From contig NZ_AXAZ01000024.1 of the NCBI RefSeq assembly GCF_000473065.1, positions 20,075 through 84,074 of the forward strand: a stretch of DNA of 64,000 bases, given 5' to 3'. Origin of the DNA: Bradyrhizobium sp. WSM1743 (GTDB lineage: Bacteria > Pseudomonadota > Alphaproteobacteria > Rhizobiales > Xanthobacteraceae). This document shows positions 1-9,188 of this stretch, piece after piece; the first letter of the stretch is position 1, and each line of letters starts with the position of its first letter. A program made the translations under genes and the position numbers. The notes under the pieces were generated by a model. That model was not told the DNA's origin. It ran no database searches and saw only the letters and a program-made list of their open reading frames with translations.

Positions 1-1556
1 TGACCCGACGTCGCCGGTTGGTTCTGCTGAGCCTGGCCGGTTGTGGACGGCTGGTTCTGCCCAGCCTGGCCGGTGGTCTGGTTCTGCTGTGCCGGCGCAT
101 TGGTCTGGTTCTGCTGCGCCGGTGCGTTGGTCTGACCGGTGCTTTGCCCGGTCGTGTTCTGCTGCGTCGACTGGCCAGTCGTCCCCTGACCAACGCTCGT
201 CGATTGGCCCTGCGTGGCGCGGATCTGGTTGGAGACGCCTAGTGCAGTGACCGTCCGGGTATCGATCGAGCCGGTGGTCTGGAAACCTTCCTGTCTCTGG
301 AAGCTGATCAGAGCTTCGCGCGTAGCGGGCCCGAGGATGCCGTCTGCTTGGCCAGACAGCAGATGACGTTCAATCAGCACCCGTTGAACGATGCGGATCT
401 CGTCGGGGCTGAGGTCCAGGGCGGCAACGCTGGCACCGCCGCCGCTCGAGCCGCCGCGCCGGGCAAAGTGGGTCCGCGGGCCGGCGGGAATGGCGTCGAC
501 AATCCTGCGGCTTCGGTCGAGGACGATGATCTCGTCATCCACGATGAAGAAGCTATCGTCGCGATAGTCCGGATAGATGTCGATCAGCGCTGGGAAGGCC
601 GAGACGGCGACCACGGAGATGGTCCGCGGCACCACCACGCCGGCATTGATCTGGAAGTTGATGGAATTGACGTTGACCCGCACGCGATCCACATTGCGTG
701 AGCTCAACACCGACTGCTGCAGCGTTGTCTGCTGCTGCGCGCTCACCTGCACGCGGCCGGACAAGCTCTGGGTCGTCCCACCCTGGGCTTGCGCCTGGGT
801 GTTGACCTGTCCCTGAGTGTTGGCACCGGTCGTCGTGCCCTGGCTCTGCTGGGCACTCGGGGCTTGCGCGTTGTTGGTGTTCGCGCCAGTCGTTGTGCTC
901 TGACCCGGGGCGTTCTGGCCTTGGGCGTTGCCCTTGGTGCTCGCGCCAGTTGTTGTCGTGGTTTGACCCTGCGCGTTCTTGCCTTGGATATTATCCTTGG
1001 TGTTGGCGCCCGTGGTCGCGCTCTTACCCTGTTCTGCGCCTTGCGACTGACGCGTAGCGTCGCGGTCGCTGCGATTCCGACCGACGGTTTGGTCCTTCAT
1101 TCCGCTCTTGTCGCGCTCGGATCTGGACTGACGCGCTTGGTCGGGTTCGCCTCGGCTCTGACCGACGGTTTGGTCCTTGCCACGCTTCTCGCCTTCAGAT
1201 TGGGACTGACGCGCGTTGTCGCGGTCGCTGCGGCCCTGACCGACGGACTGACGTTCGCCCCTGTCGGCCTTGCCACTATCACGCATTCCTTCACTACGCT
1301 CAGAACGCGATGGCCCCGCAGCAGGGCTCTCGGCTCGACCCCCTGCGCGGCCCTGGGTCATTCCTTCGCCGTGAGAGGCACCACCTGCACCTTGCGACAT
1401 TCCGCCGCCCGATCGGCCGGATTCCGCCGCGCCAGCGCCCGCGCCTCCGCTCATCCCGCTGCCGGCGCCTTCACGCATGCCTTGAGCCGATGCCAGGCTG
1501 ACGCCGGCGAGCAGCACTGCTGTGGTCAATAGGAACCTGTTCTTTCTGTTGTTCAC
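1..1556 (-). CDS. DUF1236 / peptidoglycan-binding secreted protein (3' end outside window)
   Basis: Reading frame open on the minus strand from a GTG at 1556 to the left edge, so at least 518 codons with the C-terminus missing. The GTG follows a strong AGGAGGAGG ribosome site. Residues 1-25 form a signal peptide ending near SLASA. A long low-complexity region rich in Gln, Ser, Gly, Asp and Arg follows, with repeats such as DQTVGQ and RQSQSE. Then comes a DUF1236-like segment (around NSINFQINAGVVVPRTISVV), a PG_binding_1 domain (LSPDEIRIVQRVLIERHLL to the GFQTTGSIDTRT region), and a second Gln/Asn/Thr-rich tail of repeated TNAPAQQNQ units. Proteins of this composition are common secreted proteins of Bradyrhizobium; their biochemical role is not known. 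The repeats may vary in copy number. Family assignment is by motif; function is unassigned. Confidence 0.8.
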   Translation of the reverse strand, partial: MNNRKNRFLLTTAVLLAGVSLASAQGMREGAGSGMSGGAGAGAAESGRSGGGMSQGAGGASHGEGMTQGRAGGRAESPAAGPSRSERSEGMRDSGKADRGERQSVGQGRSDRDNARQSQSEGEKRGKDQTVGQSRGEPDQARQSRSERDKSGMKDQTVGRNRSDRDATRQSQGAEQGKSATTGANTKDNIQGKNAQGQTTTTTGASTKGNAQGQNAPGQSTTTGANTNNAQAPSAQQSQGTTTGANTQGQVNTQAQAQGGTTQSLSGRVQVSAQQQTTLQQSVLSSRNVDRVRVNVNSINFQINAGVVVPRTISVVAVSAFPALIDIYPDYRDDSFFIVDDEIIVLDRSRRIVDAIPAGPRTHFARRGGSSGGGASVAALDLSPDEIRIVQRVLIERHLLSGQADGILGPATREALISFQRQEGFQTTGSIDTRTVTALGVSNQIRATQGQSTSVGQGTTGQSTQQNTTGQSTGQTNAPAQQNQTNAPAQQNQTTGQAGQNQPSTTGQAQQNQPATSG

Positions 1557-1838
1557 CTGAACCTCCTCCATTTGCTTTGCAGCATCCGTTGATGGGCTTT
1601 CGAAGCTCGGGCTCGAGACAAAACGAGCCTTCATTCGAGTTTTCCGATGTCTGTGAACGATGCGCCGACGCCATCGTTCCTATGCCGATGCCATCGTTCC
1701 TATCAGGGGAGAGTCGCGCTGTTCCGTCTCAGTGCTACCGCGCGCGGGATTCTCTCGATCGAAGCGATAAAGACATCGACCAAAAATCCATTTTGCAGGC
1801 TCAGCGCCTCGCGCCGGCCCTTCTGTTGCGGCGTCGCT

Positions 1839-2246
1839 TCACCAGTAAGGGTGCCAGCGATGGTGATAGAAGTGCCGCCGTGGGAACGGTCCGCCGTAAT
1901 AGGCGAAGGCCGGGCGCACGATACGGCGATAGCGGTAGCCGTAGTAGGCCGGGGCGTAACTGGTGCTGTAGTAAGTCCTGGTGTAGCCGCCCCACGGATA
2001 GTAACCGCCGTAGTACGCCGGTGCGTAGTAGTCGTCATAATAGCCCGGGTACCCGTAATAGCCGTAGCCCGGACCGTAGGCATAAGCGGACGAGGCGAGG
2101 CCGCCGATCAGGGCACCTGCGAGCAATCCGCCTGCCAGCGCCGGCCCAAAACCGCCGCGCCAGTGGGCTTCCGCCGGCGTCGGTGCCGCCACCGCGCTCA
2201 CGCCGAGCGCGCCGACGGTTGCCAGGACAAGTGCGGCCTTTTTCAT
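1839..2246 (-). CDS. Small Gly/Tyr-rich secreted protein
   Basis: 135 residues from the ATG at 2246, which follows GAAGGAGGGACGCGC. A longer frame reaches 2288, but that start lacks a ribosome site and the signal peptide begins at the inner ATG. Residues 1-25 are a clear signal peptide (MKKAALVLATVGALGVSAVA then APTPAEA). A glycine-rich hydrophobic stretch (ALAGGLLAGALIGGLASSAYA) follows, then a Tyr/Gly/Pro-rich tail with repeated YYGYPGYY- and YAPAYYG-like units ending in His and Trp. Similar short tyrosine-rich exported proteins are frequent in Bradyrhizobium and carry no assigned function. An envelope or surface role is inference. Confidence 0.8.
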   Translation of the reverse strand: MKKAALVLATVGALGVSAVAAPTPAEAHWRGGFGPALAGGLLAGALIGGLASSAYAYGPGYGYYGYPGYYDDYYAPAYYGGYYPWGGYTRTYYSTSYAPAYYGYRYRRIVRPAFAYYGGPFPRRHFYHHRWHPYW

Positions 2247-2592
2247 GCGCGTCCCTCCTTCGTTGGTATTCTGATATCGTGCCAACATGGCCGAAGGGCA
2301 AAAGTTGCAAGCGCGCGCCGGCGAGGAACAGAAGTCATGAATATAAACGAGCGTTCATCTCCGTGAACTCGCGCCCTCTGATGGGGCGCCTCTGACTGAT
2401 CGCGTTGGCAGGAGAGATCCACATGCTCACTGTTCCGCGGGCGTTGGTTTGACCTCACGCCGCAGGGATAGGGGCGGGAGCAAGACGCCGCTCGGCCTAC
2501 CCTTTCGCGCATTCATGGGGCAGAACGGGGCAATATCAATTTCGGAAAGATGAAAATGATCGGCTCCTGGAGAGCCGGCATCTTGCCCTACG

Positions 2593-4083
2593 CTACCCCA
2601 GCCGCTGGTCGCGCACGTCCTGCGTATCCTCGCTCGCCGCCTTGACGGCGGCCTTCGCCGCGCCCTTGCCCGCGCCCTTGCGGCTCGCGATCTCCACCGC
2701 CTTGCGGCCGGAGATCTCGTGGCCGGCGTCAAGCGGCATCTGCCAGAAGAACCAGCTCGACGCCGCCGAGGTCAGCGCCACCACGACGAAGGCCGGCGCG
2801 AACACGGTGGCGTCGATCTCGCTGACATGGTTGAACCACATCGTCGTCTCGACACACGCCGCGCCGACGGCGACGCCGGCCGAGACCGCGAGCTGCTGGT
2901 TGACGCTGACGAGGGTGGTGGCCCGGCTCATCTGCGCGGTCTCGACCTCGGCATAGGCGACGGTGTTGATCGCGGTGAACTCGAGCGAGCGGAAGAAGCC
3001 GCCGACCACCAGGATCACCATGATGATGAGCAGCGGCGTTGTCACCGTGAACAGCGCGCAGACGCCGAGGAAGAACGCGCTGACGATCGCGTTCACCGTC
3101 ATCAGATTGCGGAAGCCGAAGGCGCGGATGATCCGCGCCGCCAGCGTCTTCATGCCCATGGCCCCGAGCGAGGAGGCAAAGGTGACGAGGCCGGAATGGA
3201 ACGGCGACAGCCCGAAGCCGATCTGCATCAAGAGCGGCAGCAGGAACGGCAGCGCGCCGATGCCGAGGCGGAACAGGAAGCCGCCGAGCACGGCCGCGCG
3301 CAGCGTCGGCAGGTTCAGCAGCGAGAAATCCAGCACCGGCGACCCCGTGCGCCTCGCGTGGATGACGTAGAGCGTCATCGAGATCGCACCGCCCGCGATC
3401 AGTGCTGCAACGGTGCTCCACGGCAGCAGATTGAGGCCGGCGACGGACAGGCCGAAGGCGATGCCGGCGAGCCCCAGCCCAGCGAGCACCATGCCGTAGA
3501 GATCGAACGGCTCGCGTTCCTCACTCTTGATCGGATCGATGAAGCGCATCGCCATGAAGATGCCGAGCAGGCCGATCGGGATGTTGATCAGGAATATCCA
3601 GTGCCAGGACGCATAGGTCGTGATGAACCCGCCAAGCGGCGGTCCGATCACGGGACCGATCAGGGCAGGGACCGTCACCCAGGCCATGGCGTTGACCAGC
3701 GCGCTCTTGTCGACCGAGCGCAGCAGCACGAGGCGTCCGACCGGCGTCATCATCGCGCCACCCATGCCTTGCAGGATGCGCGCGAATACGAAATCGGTGA
3801 CCGAGGTCGAGAGCGCGCAGCCGACCGAGCCGACCATGAACACGCCGACCGCGATCGCGAACACCATGCGCGCGCCGAAGCGGTCGGCGGTCCAGCCGCT
3901 CGCCGGGATGAACACCGCGAGCGACAGCAGGTACGACGTGATTGCGAGCTTCAGCGTCAGCGGGCTGGTCCCGATGTCGGCCGCGATCGCCGGCAGCGAG
4001 GTGGCGATCACCGTCGAATCCATGTTCTCCATGAAGAGAGCGGTGGCCACGATCAGCGGAATGACGCGTTGCTTGTCGACCAT
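2593..4083 (-). CDS. DHA2-family MFS drug-resistance transporter
   Basis: 496-residue inner-membrane protein of the major facilitator superfamily, EmrB/QacA-like (DHA2, about 14 helices). Visible signatures: the DHA2 N-terminal motif around MENMDSTVIATSLPAIAADIG (residues 19-39), motif A in loop 2-3 (GWTADRFGARMVF), ILQGMGGAMMTPVGR in helix 4, and the Pro/Gly-rich helix 5 motif C (PALIGPVIGPPLGG). DHA2 members export hydrophobic drugs or other small molecules with proton antiport; the substrate cannot be told from sequence. The C-terminus is an Ala/Lys-rich cytoplasmic tail. No membrane-fusion partner lies next to it. Long open frames on the opposite strand here are GC-driven shadows. Confidence 0.9.
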   Translation of the reverse strand: MVDKQRVIPLIVATALFMENMDSTVIATSLPAIAADIGTSPLTLKLAITSYLLSLAVFIPASGWTADRFGARMVFAIAVGVFMVGSVGCALSTSVTDFVFARILQGMGGAMMTPVGRLVLLRSVDKSALVNAMAWVTVPALIGPVIGPPLGGFITTYASWHWIFLINIPIGLLGIFMAMRFIDPIKSEEREPFDLYGMVLAGLGLAGIAFGLSVAGLNLLPWSTVAALIAGGAISMTLYVIHARRTGSPVLDFSLLNLPTLRAAVLGGFLFRLGIGALPFLLPLLMQIGFGLSPFHSGLVTFASSLGAMGMKTLAARIIRAFGFRNLMTVNAIVSAFFLGVCALFTVTTPLLIIMVILVVGGFFRSLEFTAINTVAYAEVETAQMSRATTLVSVNQQLAVSAGVAVGAACVETTMWFNHVSEIDATVFAPAFVVVALTSAASSWFFWQMPLDAGHEISGRKAVEIASRKGAGKGAAKAAVKAASEDTQDVRDQRLG

Positions 4084-4209
4084 GACGGATTGGCAATGAA
4101 ATCGGAAGGAAGGAGGAGTTGCGGCTTAACACCGGCGCTCGCCTGCGACCATTGCGGATCGACGCATGGCACCTAAATCCTGCGTCACAACGGGATGACG
4201 CTCCCCTCC

Positions 4210-4315
4210 GTCATTCCGGGGCGCGCCGCTTGGCGCGAACCCGGAATCCATCGGGCCGCAGGGGCCGCTGCGGGATGGATTCCGGGTTCGCGACTTCGTC
4301 GCGCCCCGGAATGAC
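4210..4315. repeat. Nested palindromic intergenic repeat
   Basis: Two nested perfect inverted repeats: outer arms GTCATTCCGGGGCGC at 4210-4224 and its complement at 4301-4315; inner arms of 17 nt around GAACCCGGAATCCAT at 4235-4251 and 4275-4291. It lies between the divergent exporter and guaB, and a relative lies at 13409-13507. This is a dispersed palindromic element. The rest of 4084-4530 shows no gene. Confidence 0.8.
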
Positions 4316-4530
4316 CGCGGATGGGCCGCCGCCCCGCTGAATCTGCCCCAAAAAAGCCTGTGCATGGCTGGCCAGCGGCCCGAATTGCTTTGATTCGTCA
4401 CGCGGCCGTGCTATCGACCCGCGTCAACCCCACCGATGGGCTCCGATTCTTAAGGCGATGCCGCAAGGTACGCCGAGGGCGGCGCTCATCTATTAGCATT
4501 TGCGGCAGGGCCGCAGGAAGGAGTTGGCAT

Positions 4531-6024
4531 ATGGCCACGGTGCAACTTCAAGGCATCCGCGAAGCCTTTACGTTCGACGACGTGCTGTTGAAGCCGGGCC
4601 TGTCCGACGTCATGCCGGGCGAGGTCGACATCCGTTCTCGCGTCACCCGCGCCATTCCGCTCAACATTCCGATCATGGCCTCCGCCATGGACACGGTGAC
4701 CGAAGCCCGCATGGCGATCGCCATGGCGCAGGCCGGCGGCCTTGGTGTCATCCACCGCAATTTCGATCCTGAAGGACAGGCCGCCCAGGTCCGGCAGGTC
4801 AAGCGCTACGAGTCCGGCATGGTGGTGAACCCGCTCACCATCAGTCCCGAGGCCACGCTCGACGATGCACTGAAGCTGATGAGCGATCACGGCATCTCCG
4901 GCATTCCCGTCGTCACCGGTGCCGGCAAGTCGACGCCCGGCAAGCTGGTCGGCATCCTCACCAACCGTGACGTGCGCTTTGCGACCAATCGCCAGCAAAA
5001 GATCTCCGAGCTGATGACGCACGAAAATCTCGTCACGGTCCGTGAGAATGTCAGCCAGGACGAGGCGCGGCGGATGCTGCACCAGCATCGCATCGAGAAG
5101 CTGGTCGTCGTCGACGAGCAATATCGCTGCGTCGGCCTCATCACCGTGAAGGACATGGAGAAGGCGGTCGCGCATCCGCTCGCCTGCAAGGATGCGCAGG
5201 GACGCCTGCGTGTCGCTGCGGCCACCACCGTCGGTGATAACGGCTTCGAGCGCACCGAGCGGCTGATCGACGCCGGCGTCGATCTCGTCGTCGTCGACAC
5301 CGCGCACGGCCATTCCCGCCACGTGCTGCACGCAGTGAACCGCATCAAGCGCCTGTCCAACTCGGTGCAGGTCGTCGCCGGCAACGTCGCCACCACGGAA
5401 GGCGCGCAGGCGCTGATCGACGCAGGCGCGGATTGCATCAAGGTCGGCATCGGCCCGGGCTCGATCTGCACCACCCGCATCGTCGCCGGCGTCGGCGTTC
5501 CCCAGCTCACCGCGATCATGGATGCGGTGGAAGCGGCGAAGAAGTCCGACATCCCCGTCATCGCCGACGGCGGCATCAAATATTCCGGCGACCTCGCCAA
5601 GGCGCTCGCTGCCGGCGCCGACATCGCCATGGTCGGTTCGCTGCTCGCCGGCACCGACGAGACGCCCGGCGAAGTGTTTTTGTGGCAGGGCCGGTCCTAC
5701 AAGGCCTATCGCGGCATGGGCTCGGTCGGCGCGATGGCGCGGGGATCTGCCGACCGCTACTTCCAGCAGGACATCAAGGACACGCTCAAGCTCGTGCCCG
5801 AAGGCATCGAGGGGCAGGTGCCCTACAAGGGCCCGGTCGGCAACGTCATGCACCAGCTCGCCGGCGGCTTGCGCGCCGCCATGGGCTATGTCGGCGCGCG
5901 CGACATGAAGGAGCTGCACGACAAGGCCCAGTTCGTCCGCATCACCGGCGCGGGCCTGCGCGAAAGCCACGTCCACGACGTGACGATCACGCGCGAGAGC
6001 CCGAATTATCCGGGCGGGGGTTAG
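4531..6024 (+). CDS. guaB: Inosine-5'-monophosphate dehydrogenase
   Basis: 497 residues from the ATG at 4531, preceded by AGGAAGGAG; the longer open frame reaching 4321 has no family homology before this point. GuaB oxidises IMP to XMP with NAD+, the committed step to GMP. Visible: N-terminal barrel start (EAFTFDDVLLKPGLSDVMPG), two CBS domains around residues 95-220 (TISPEATLDDALKLM; HENLVTVRENVSQDEARRM), the phosphate/K+ loop GPGSICTTRIVAGVG with catalytic Cys313, DGGIKYSGD, and the flap with YRGMGSVGAM and the following Arg-Tyr. Length is typical. guaA, the next enzyme of the pathway, lies 9 kb downstream in the same orientation but not in the same operon. Confidence 0.97.
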   Translation: MATVQLQGIREAFTFDDVLLKPGLSDVMPGEVDIRSRVTRAIPLNIPIMASAMDTVTEARMAIAMAQAGGLGVIHRNFDPEGQAAQVRQVKRYESGMVVNPLTISPEATLDDALKLMSDHGISGIPVVTGAGKSTPGKLVGILTNRDVRFATNRQQKISELMTHENLVTVRENVSQDEARRMLHQHRIEKLVVVDEQYRCVGLITVKDMEKAVAHPLACKDAQGRLRVAAATTVGDNGFERTERLIDAGVDLVVVDTAHGHSRHVLHAVNRIKRLSNSVQVVAGNVATTEGAQALIDAGADCIKVGIGPGSICTTRIVAGVGVPQLTAIMDAVEAAKKSDIPVIADGGIKYSGDLAKALAAGADIAMVGSLLAGTDETPGEVFLWQGRSYKAYRGMGSVGAMARGSADRYFQQDIKDTLKLVPEGIEGQVPYKGPVGNVMHQLAGGLRAAMGYVGARDMKELHDKAQFVRITGAGLRESHVHDVTITRESPNYPGGG

Positions 6025-6041
6025 TCTTCATTTCTCTCGCT

Positions 6042-6187
6042 CTCGTGCCCCGGACGCAGCGCAGCACCTCTTCGGTGATGCGCTGCAGAGCCGGGGCCCA
6101 TCTCTCCACATCATGCCATGTAGTTTTCTGTTGGGGTCCCGGCTCTGCGCAGCAACGCTGCGCGCTGCAGCGCGTCCGGGACACGAG
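6042..6187. repeat. Imperfect palindromic intergenic repeat
   Basis: Arms near CTCGTGCCCCGGACGC at the left end pair with GCGTCCGGGACACGAG at the right end, with inner GCTGCGC-rich pairing. It follows guaB directly and is transcribed with its 3' end. It belongs to the dispersed GC-rich hairpin elements seen elsewhere in the window. Confidence 0.7.
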
Positions 6188-6193
6188 AATCCT

Positions 6194-6263
6194 TGTAGCC
6201 CGCGTGGAGCGAAGCAGAATGCGGGGAGGGGTCCCGGATTGCGCTTCGCTCCATCCGGGCTAC
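6194..6263. repeat. Short palindromic repeat (GTAGCCCG type)
   Basis: GTAGCCCGCGTGGAGCGAAG at the left end is matched in inverted orientation by CTTCGCTCCATCCGGGCTAC at the right end. A third motif, GGATTGCTTCGCTTCGCTCG at about 6290-6309, follows and reads into the ribosome site of the next gene. Several repeat types are therefore stacked in one intergenic gap. Confidence 0.7.
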
Positions 6264-6334
6264 GCGAATCCTTTTGTGTTGACGCGGCTGGATTGCTTCG
6301 CTTCGCTCGCAATGACAGAAAAGTGGAGGAAGCT

Positions 6335-7357
6335 ATGTCCCAAGGCAAACGCATCGTTCTCGCCGCGCGTCCGGTCGGCGAACCCAAGCCATCCGATTTC
6401 CGCATCGAGGAATTCACCGTTCCAACGCCTGCAGCAGGCGAAGTCCTGCTGCGCACGATCTGGCTGTCGCTCGATCCCTATATGCGCGGGCGCATGAGCG
6501 AGGGTCCGTCCTACGCAGCTCCGGTGCCGATCGGCGGGGTGATGGAAGGCGAGGCGGTCAGCGAGGTCGCGGCCTCCAACAATCCCGACTTCGCGGTCGG
6601 CGACATCGTGCGCATCCGCTCGGGCTGGCAGACGCATGCGATCTTGAACGGCAAGGGCCTGATCAAGGTTGATCCCAAGCTCGGTCCCATCTCGACCTCG
6701 ATCGGCGTGCTCGGCATGCCCGGCATGACCGCCTACACGGGCCTGCTCGACATCGGCAAGCCGCAACCGGGCGAAACCGTCGTCGTCGCCGGCGCCTCCG
6801 GCGCCGTCGGCTCGGCCGTCGGCCAGATCGCCAAGATCAAGGGCGCCCGCGCGGTCGGCATCGCCGGCGGCAAGGACAAGTGCGACTACGTGGTGAAGGA
6901 ACTCGGCTTCGACGAGTGTCTCGATCATCGCGAAACCGATTTTCCGGCCAAGCTGAAATTCGCCTGCCCGAAAGGCATCGACGTCTATTTCGAGAATGTC
7001 GGCGGCGCCGTGTTCGAGGCGGTGTTCCCGCTGCTCAATCCGTTCGCGCGCGTGCCGGTTTGCGGCCTGATCGCGCACTACAACGACACCGAGGCAAAGC
7101 CGCCGAAATGGGCCGGTGCGATGATGCGCAACATCCTCACCAAGCGGCTGACCTTCCGCGGCTTCATCGTCTCCGACTTCGCCGCCCGCCATGGCGATTT
7201 CCTGCGCGACATGTCGGCCTGGGTCCGCGACGGCAAGGTCAAGTACAAGGAGTTCGTCACGGAGGGCCTGGAAAGCGCCCCCGGCGCCTTCATGGGCCTG
7301 CTGAAGGGGGCCAATTTCGGCAAGCAGCTGGTTCGGGTGGGGCCGGACAAGGCGTAA
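6335..7357 (+). CDS. NADP-dependent MDR-family alkenal/curcumin-type reductase
   Basis: 340 residues from the ATG at 6335 (ribosome site GTGGAGGAAGCT). A longer frame back to 6113 only translates palindromic repeats. Zinc-free medium-chain dehydrogenase/reductase, of the group that includes YncB/CurA and plant alkenal double-bond reductases: it reduces activated C=C bonds with NADPH. Signatures: N-terminal VLLRTIWLSLDPYMRGRM, MPGMTAYTGLLDIG, the nucleotide loop VVVAGASGAVGSAVGQIAKIKG, and YFENVGGAVFEAVFP. No zinc-ligand Cys/His cluster is present, as expected. No operon partner is evident; the substrate is unknown. Confidence 0.9.
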   Translation: MSQGKRIVLAARPVGEPKPSDFRIEEFTVPTPAAGEVLLRTIWLSLDPYMRGRMSEGPSYAAPVPIGGVMEGEAVSEVAASNNPDFAVGDIVRIRSGWQTHAILNGKGLIKVDPKLGPISTSIGVLGMPGMTAYTGLLDIGKPQPGETVVVAGASGAVGSAVGQIAKIKGARAVGIAGGKDKCDYVVKELGFDECLDHRETDFPAKLKFACPKGIDVYFENVGGAVFEAVFPLLNPFARVPVCGLIAHYNDTEAKPPKWAGAMMRNILTKRLTFRGFIVSDFAARHGDFLRDMSAWVRDGKVKYKEFVTEGLESAPGAFMGLLKGANFGKQLVRVGPDKA

Positions 7358-7413
7358 TTTAGCGATATCCAGCCCCCTCAGGGCCGTGGATGGTTAAGAA
7401 AGAGTCACTAATC

Positions 7414-7448
7414 GGTCACACCTGCCCGCAAAAGCCGCAGGCGTGACC
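7414..7448. other. Inverted repeat upstream of the small membrane gene
   Basis: GGTCACACCTGC at 7414-7425 pairs with GCAGGCGTGACC at 7437-7448 (one mismatch, 11-nt loop). No T-run follows, so a rho-independent terminator is unlikely. It could be a transcript hairpin or a protein-binding site for the gene starting at 7509. Confidence 0.45.
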
Positions 7449-7508
7449 GCCTGTTCATTGACGGGCCGACGAAGGCATTGAATCATCGCGGATATTTTAG
7501 GTGCTGCG

Positions 7509-7802
7509 ATGTTAGAGATTGGTATTTTCTGCGTAATCCTCCTGGCCGCCGGCTATTGGGCGACCATGTTCGTCATGGGCCGTCGCGACGACGTCATCCA
7601 TGGCAAGTTCGTTCACACCGAGGACGAGGGCGATTTTGCTCGTGCTCCCATGCCGGCACCACCGCCGCCGTTTCCGAAGCGTCCGGTCAAGGCCGCGCAG
7701 CCTGTCAGTCAACCGCCTGTCGCTGCCTCAAACCAGGTGAACAGCGAGGCATTGCGATCGCTGCTGGCCGCGATCCAGCAGGATCTCAAAAGCGTGGCTT
7801 AA
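7509..7802 (+). CDS. Small single-pass membrane protein, unknown function
   Basis: 97 residues. One N-terminal transmembrane helix (residues 3-23, IGIFCVILLAAGYWATMFVMG) is followed by a short charged stretch, a Pro/Ala-rich linker (APMPAPPPPFPKRPVK) and a short C-terminal amphipathic segment (EALRSLLAAIQQDLKSV). The layout suggests an inner-membrane anchor with a cytoplasmic tail, but no domain is recognised. It stands alone between two genes of unrelated function. Confidence 0.65.
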   Translation: MLEIGIFCVILLAAGYWATMFVMGRRDDVIHGKFVHTEDEGDFARAPMPAPPPPFPKRPVKAAQPVSQPPVAASNQVNSEALRSLLAAIQQDLKSVA

Positions 7803-7888
7803 GTCTCCCGCGAGGCCACAACTGGAGCAGCAGGCATATGAGCGGCTGAGGTTCGGCCGCGCATGTGCGCCATGGTTATGGCAGCGTG

Positions 7889-8485
7889 CTAGGCTGCGTG
7901 CCGCATGCGTTCGATACTCTGAGTAATATGGTTTCCGGCATCGTCAGCCACCTTCAAAGACATGTCCGCCATCCGGCGGCTGCTATCTAGGGCGCTTCTG
8001 ATCGAATCGCGCATCAGATCAGTCTGCACAGCCGCCAAATCCTGCGGAGTTCGGCAGCGCCAGAGTTCATTCATGCGGTCCATGGTCCGCTCGATCTGCT
8101 GACGAACGAAATCGAAGTACTCGCGTGAGACGCCGTTCATTCCTTTGGCGACAGCGGTTGTAGAGTACATGATGGCTTCTGCGTTGCGGACCGAGCGTTC
8201 TGTGGCCTGCTGCGCTTCATTGCCCGTCAAACCGAACGTGCGACCAAGCTGATCAGTAGAGCGGCCCATCATGGCAGTGGCCATGTCGACGCCGAAGCGC
8301 CAACTGTTTTGCAACATCTCGGCATTTTGTTGCAGCAGATGGCCGCTGGCTTGGGCCACCTCCTCGCTGGCCTCAACGGTAGCCAAGCCGATCCGTCTGG
8401 TCTGCTCAGCGGTCCTCTCGGCGGCGCGGCGGATTGTGTCCTCAGGGCTTTGGGTGGACTTTTCCTCCTGGCGTGGATTGGCCAT
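7889..8485 (-). CDS. Phasin-family protein
   Basis: 198 residues from the ATG at 8485, which follows GGAGCAACAA; an ATG four codons upstream (8497) is possible. Almost wholly alpha-helical and rich in Ala, Gln, Glu and Arg, with no signal peptide or membrane segment. The central part (HLLQQNAEMLQNSWRFGVDM through the EYFDFVRQQIERTMDRMNEL region) matches the phasin_2 type, proteins that coat polyhydroxyalkanoate granules or act as helical scaffold proteins in rhizobia. The C-terminal helices (DSSRRMADMSLKVADDAGNH) fit the same family. No PHA gene is adjacent, so a granule role is inferred from family only. Confidence 0.8.
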   Translation of the reverse strand: MANPRQEEKSTQSPEDTIRRAAERTAEQTRRIGLATVEASEEVAQASGHLLQQNAEMLQNSWRFGVDMATAMMGRSTDQLGRTFGLTGNEAQQATERSVRNAEAIMYSTTAVAKGMNGVSREYFDFVRQQIERTMDRMNELWRCRTPQDLAAVQTDLMRDSIRSALDSSRRMADMSLKVADDAGNHITQSIERMRHAA

Positions 8486-8700
8486 TTGTTGCTCCATCGT
8501 TGTTGTTGGTGAGGTCGGATCCTCTCGGTCACAGGTGCGACCCTAAGCGGGCCAACGTGGGCATTTCTCCACCGTTCCGCGGCACGCGATTTTTAATCAA
8601 TCCTCTGCGATTGCGCGCAGGAACGAGCGCTTCAACTTCCAATCATTTGATGGATTGGTTTGCTTGGCACCGCGGGTCTCGTGTTCTTACCCTCGATCAT

Positions 8701-9003
8701 CAAGGCTCAGTAATGACCACCGCAATTTCCAGCGTCTCTGGTGCTCAGGCCTCACAGTTGAGGGCGGCTGCGGAGGAAAGTGCACTCCTCATTCCAACTG
8801 CGACACAATTCCAAGCTTATTACTCGACCATAGGCGACCAAGTGCAAATATTCCACGGAACAGAGGACCAAGTGATCGAATTCAAACAAGCGCGAGATTT
8901 ACATCAAGCGCTGCCTCGGTCCGACCTTCACCTTGTTCCAAATGCCGGGCACATGGTCACGCACGCAGACCCGCCGCCATCGTTGAGGCCGTCAGTCAAT
9001 AGC
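8701..9003 (+). pseudogene. Alpha/beta-hydrolase C-terminal remnant
   Basis: Within a plus-strand open frame (8434-9108) only the central part looks protein-like. It resembles the end of an alpha/beta hydrolase: VQIFHGTEDQVIEF (acid-residue loop) and LHLVPNAGHMVTH (catalytic-His loop). The nucleophile elbow and the N-terminal two-thirds are absent, and the flanking translation is not hydrolase-like. A decayed gene fragment is the simplest reading. The remainder of 8486-9188 shows no gene. Confidence 0.5.
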
Positions 9004-9188
9004 AAATTCTTAAGGCTGGCAGCTTGTCCTTATCGGCTTGAACTCGCCGGAAGAAGAGCACTCCATCTGCGCAAAGCGAGCCTTGGGGCATCGTTGAGCC
9101 AGAAGTAACGTGTGGGGCACTGGTTGGCGCCCCGGCGGAACCCGGGCTCACTGAAAAGCGCTCTTCTTCACTTCGCCGGCGACGGCCG

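Noticed and set aside
2719..4176. 485-residue plus-strand open frame opposite the MFS transporter
   Set aside because: The minus-strand frame has clear MFS motifs; the plus frame is charged shadow sequence.
8434..9108. Complete alpha/beta hydrolase gene
   Set aside because: Only the C-terminal loops are recognisable and the N-terminal core is absent, so it is listed as a remnant.
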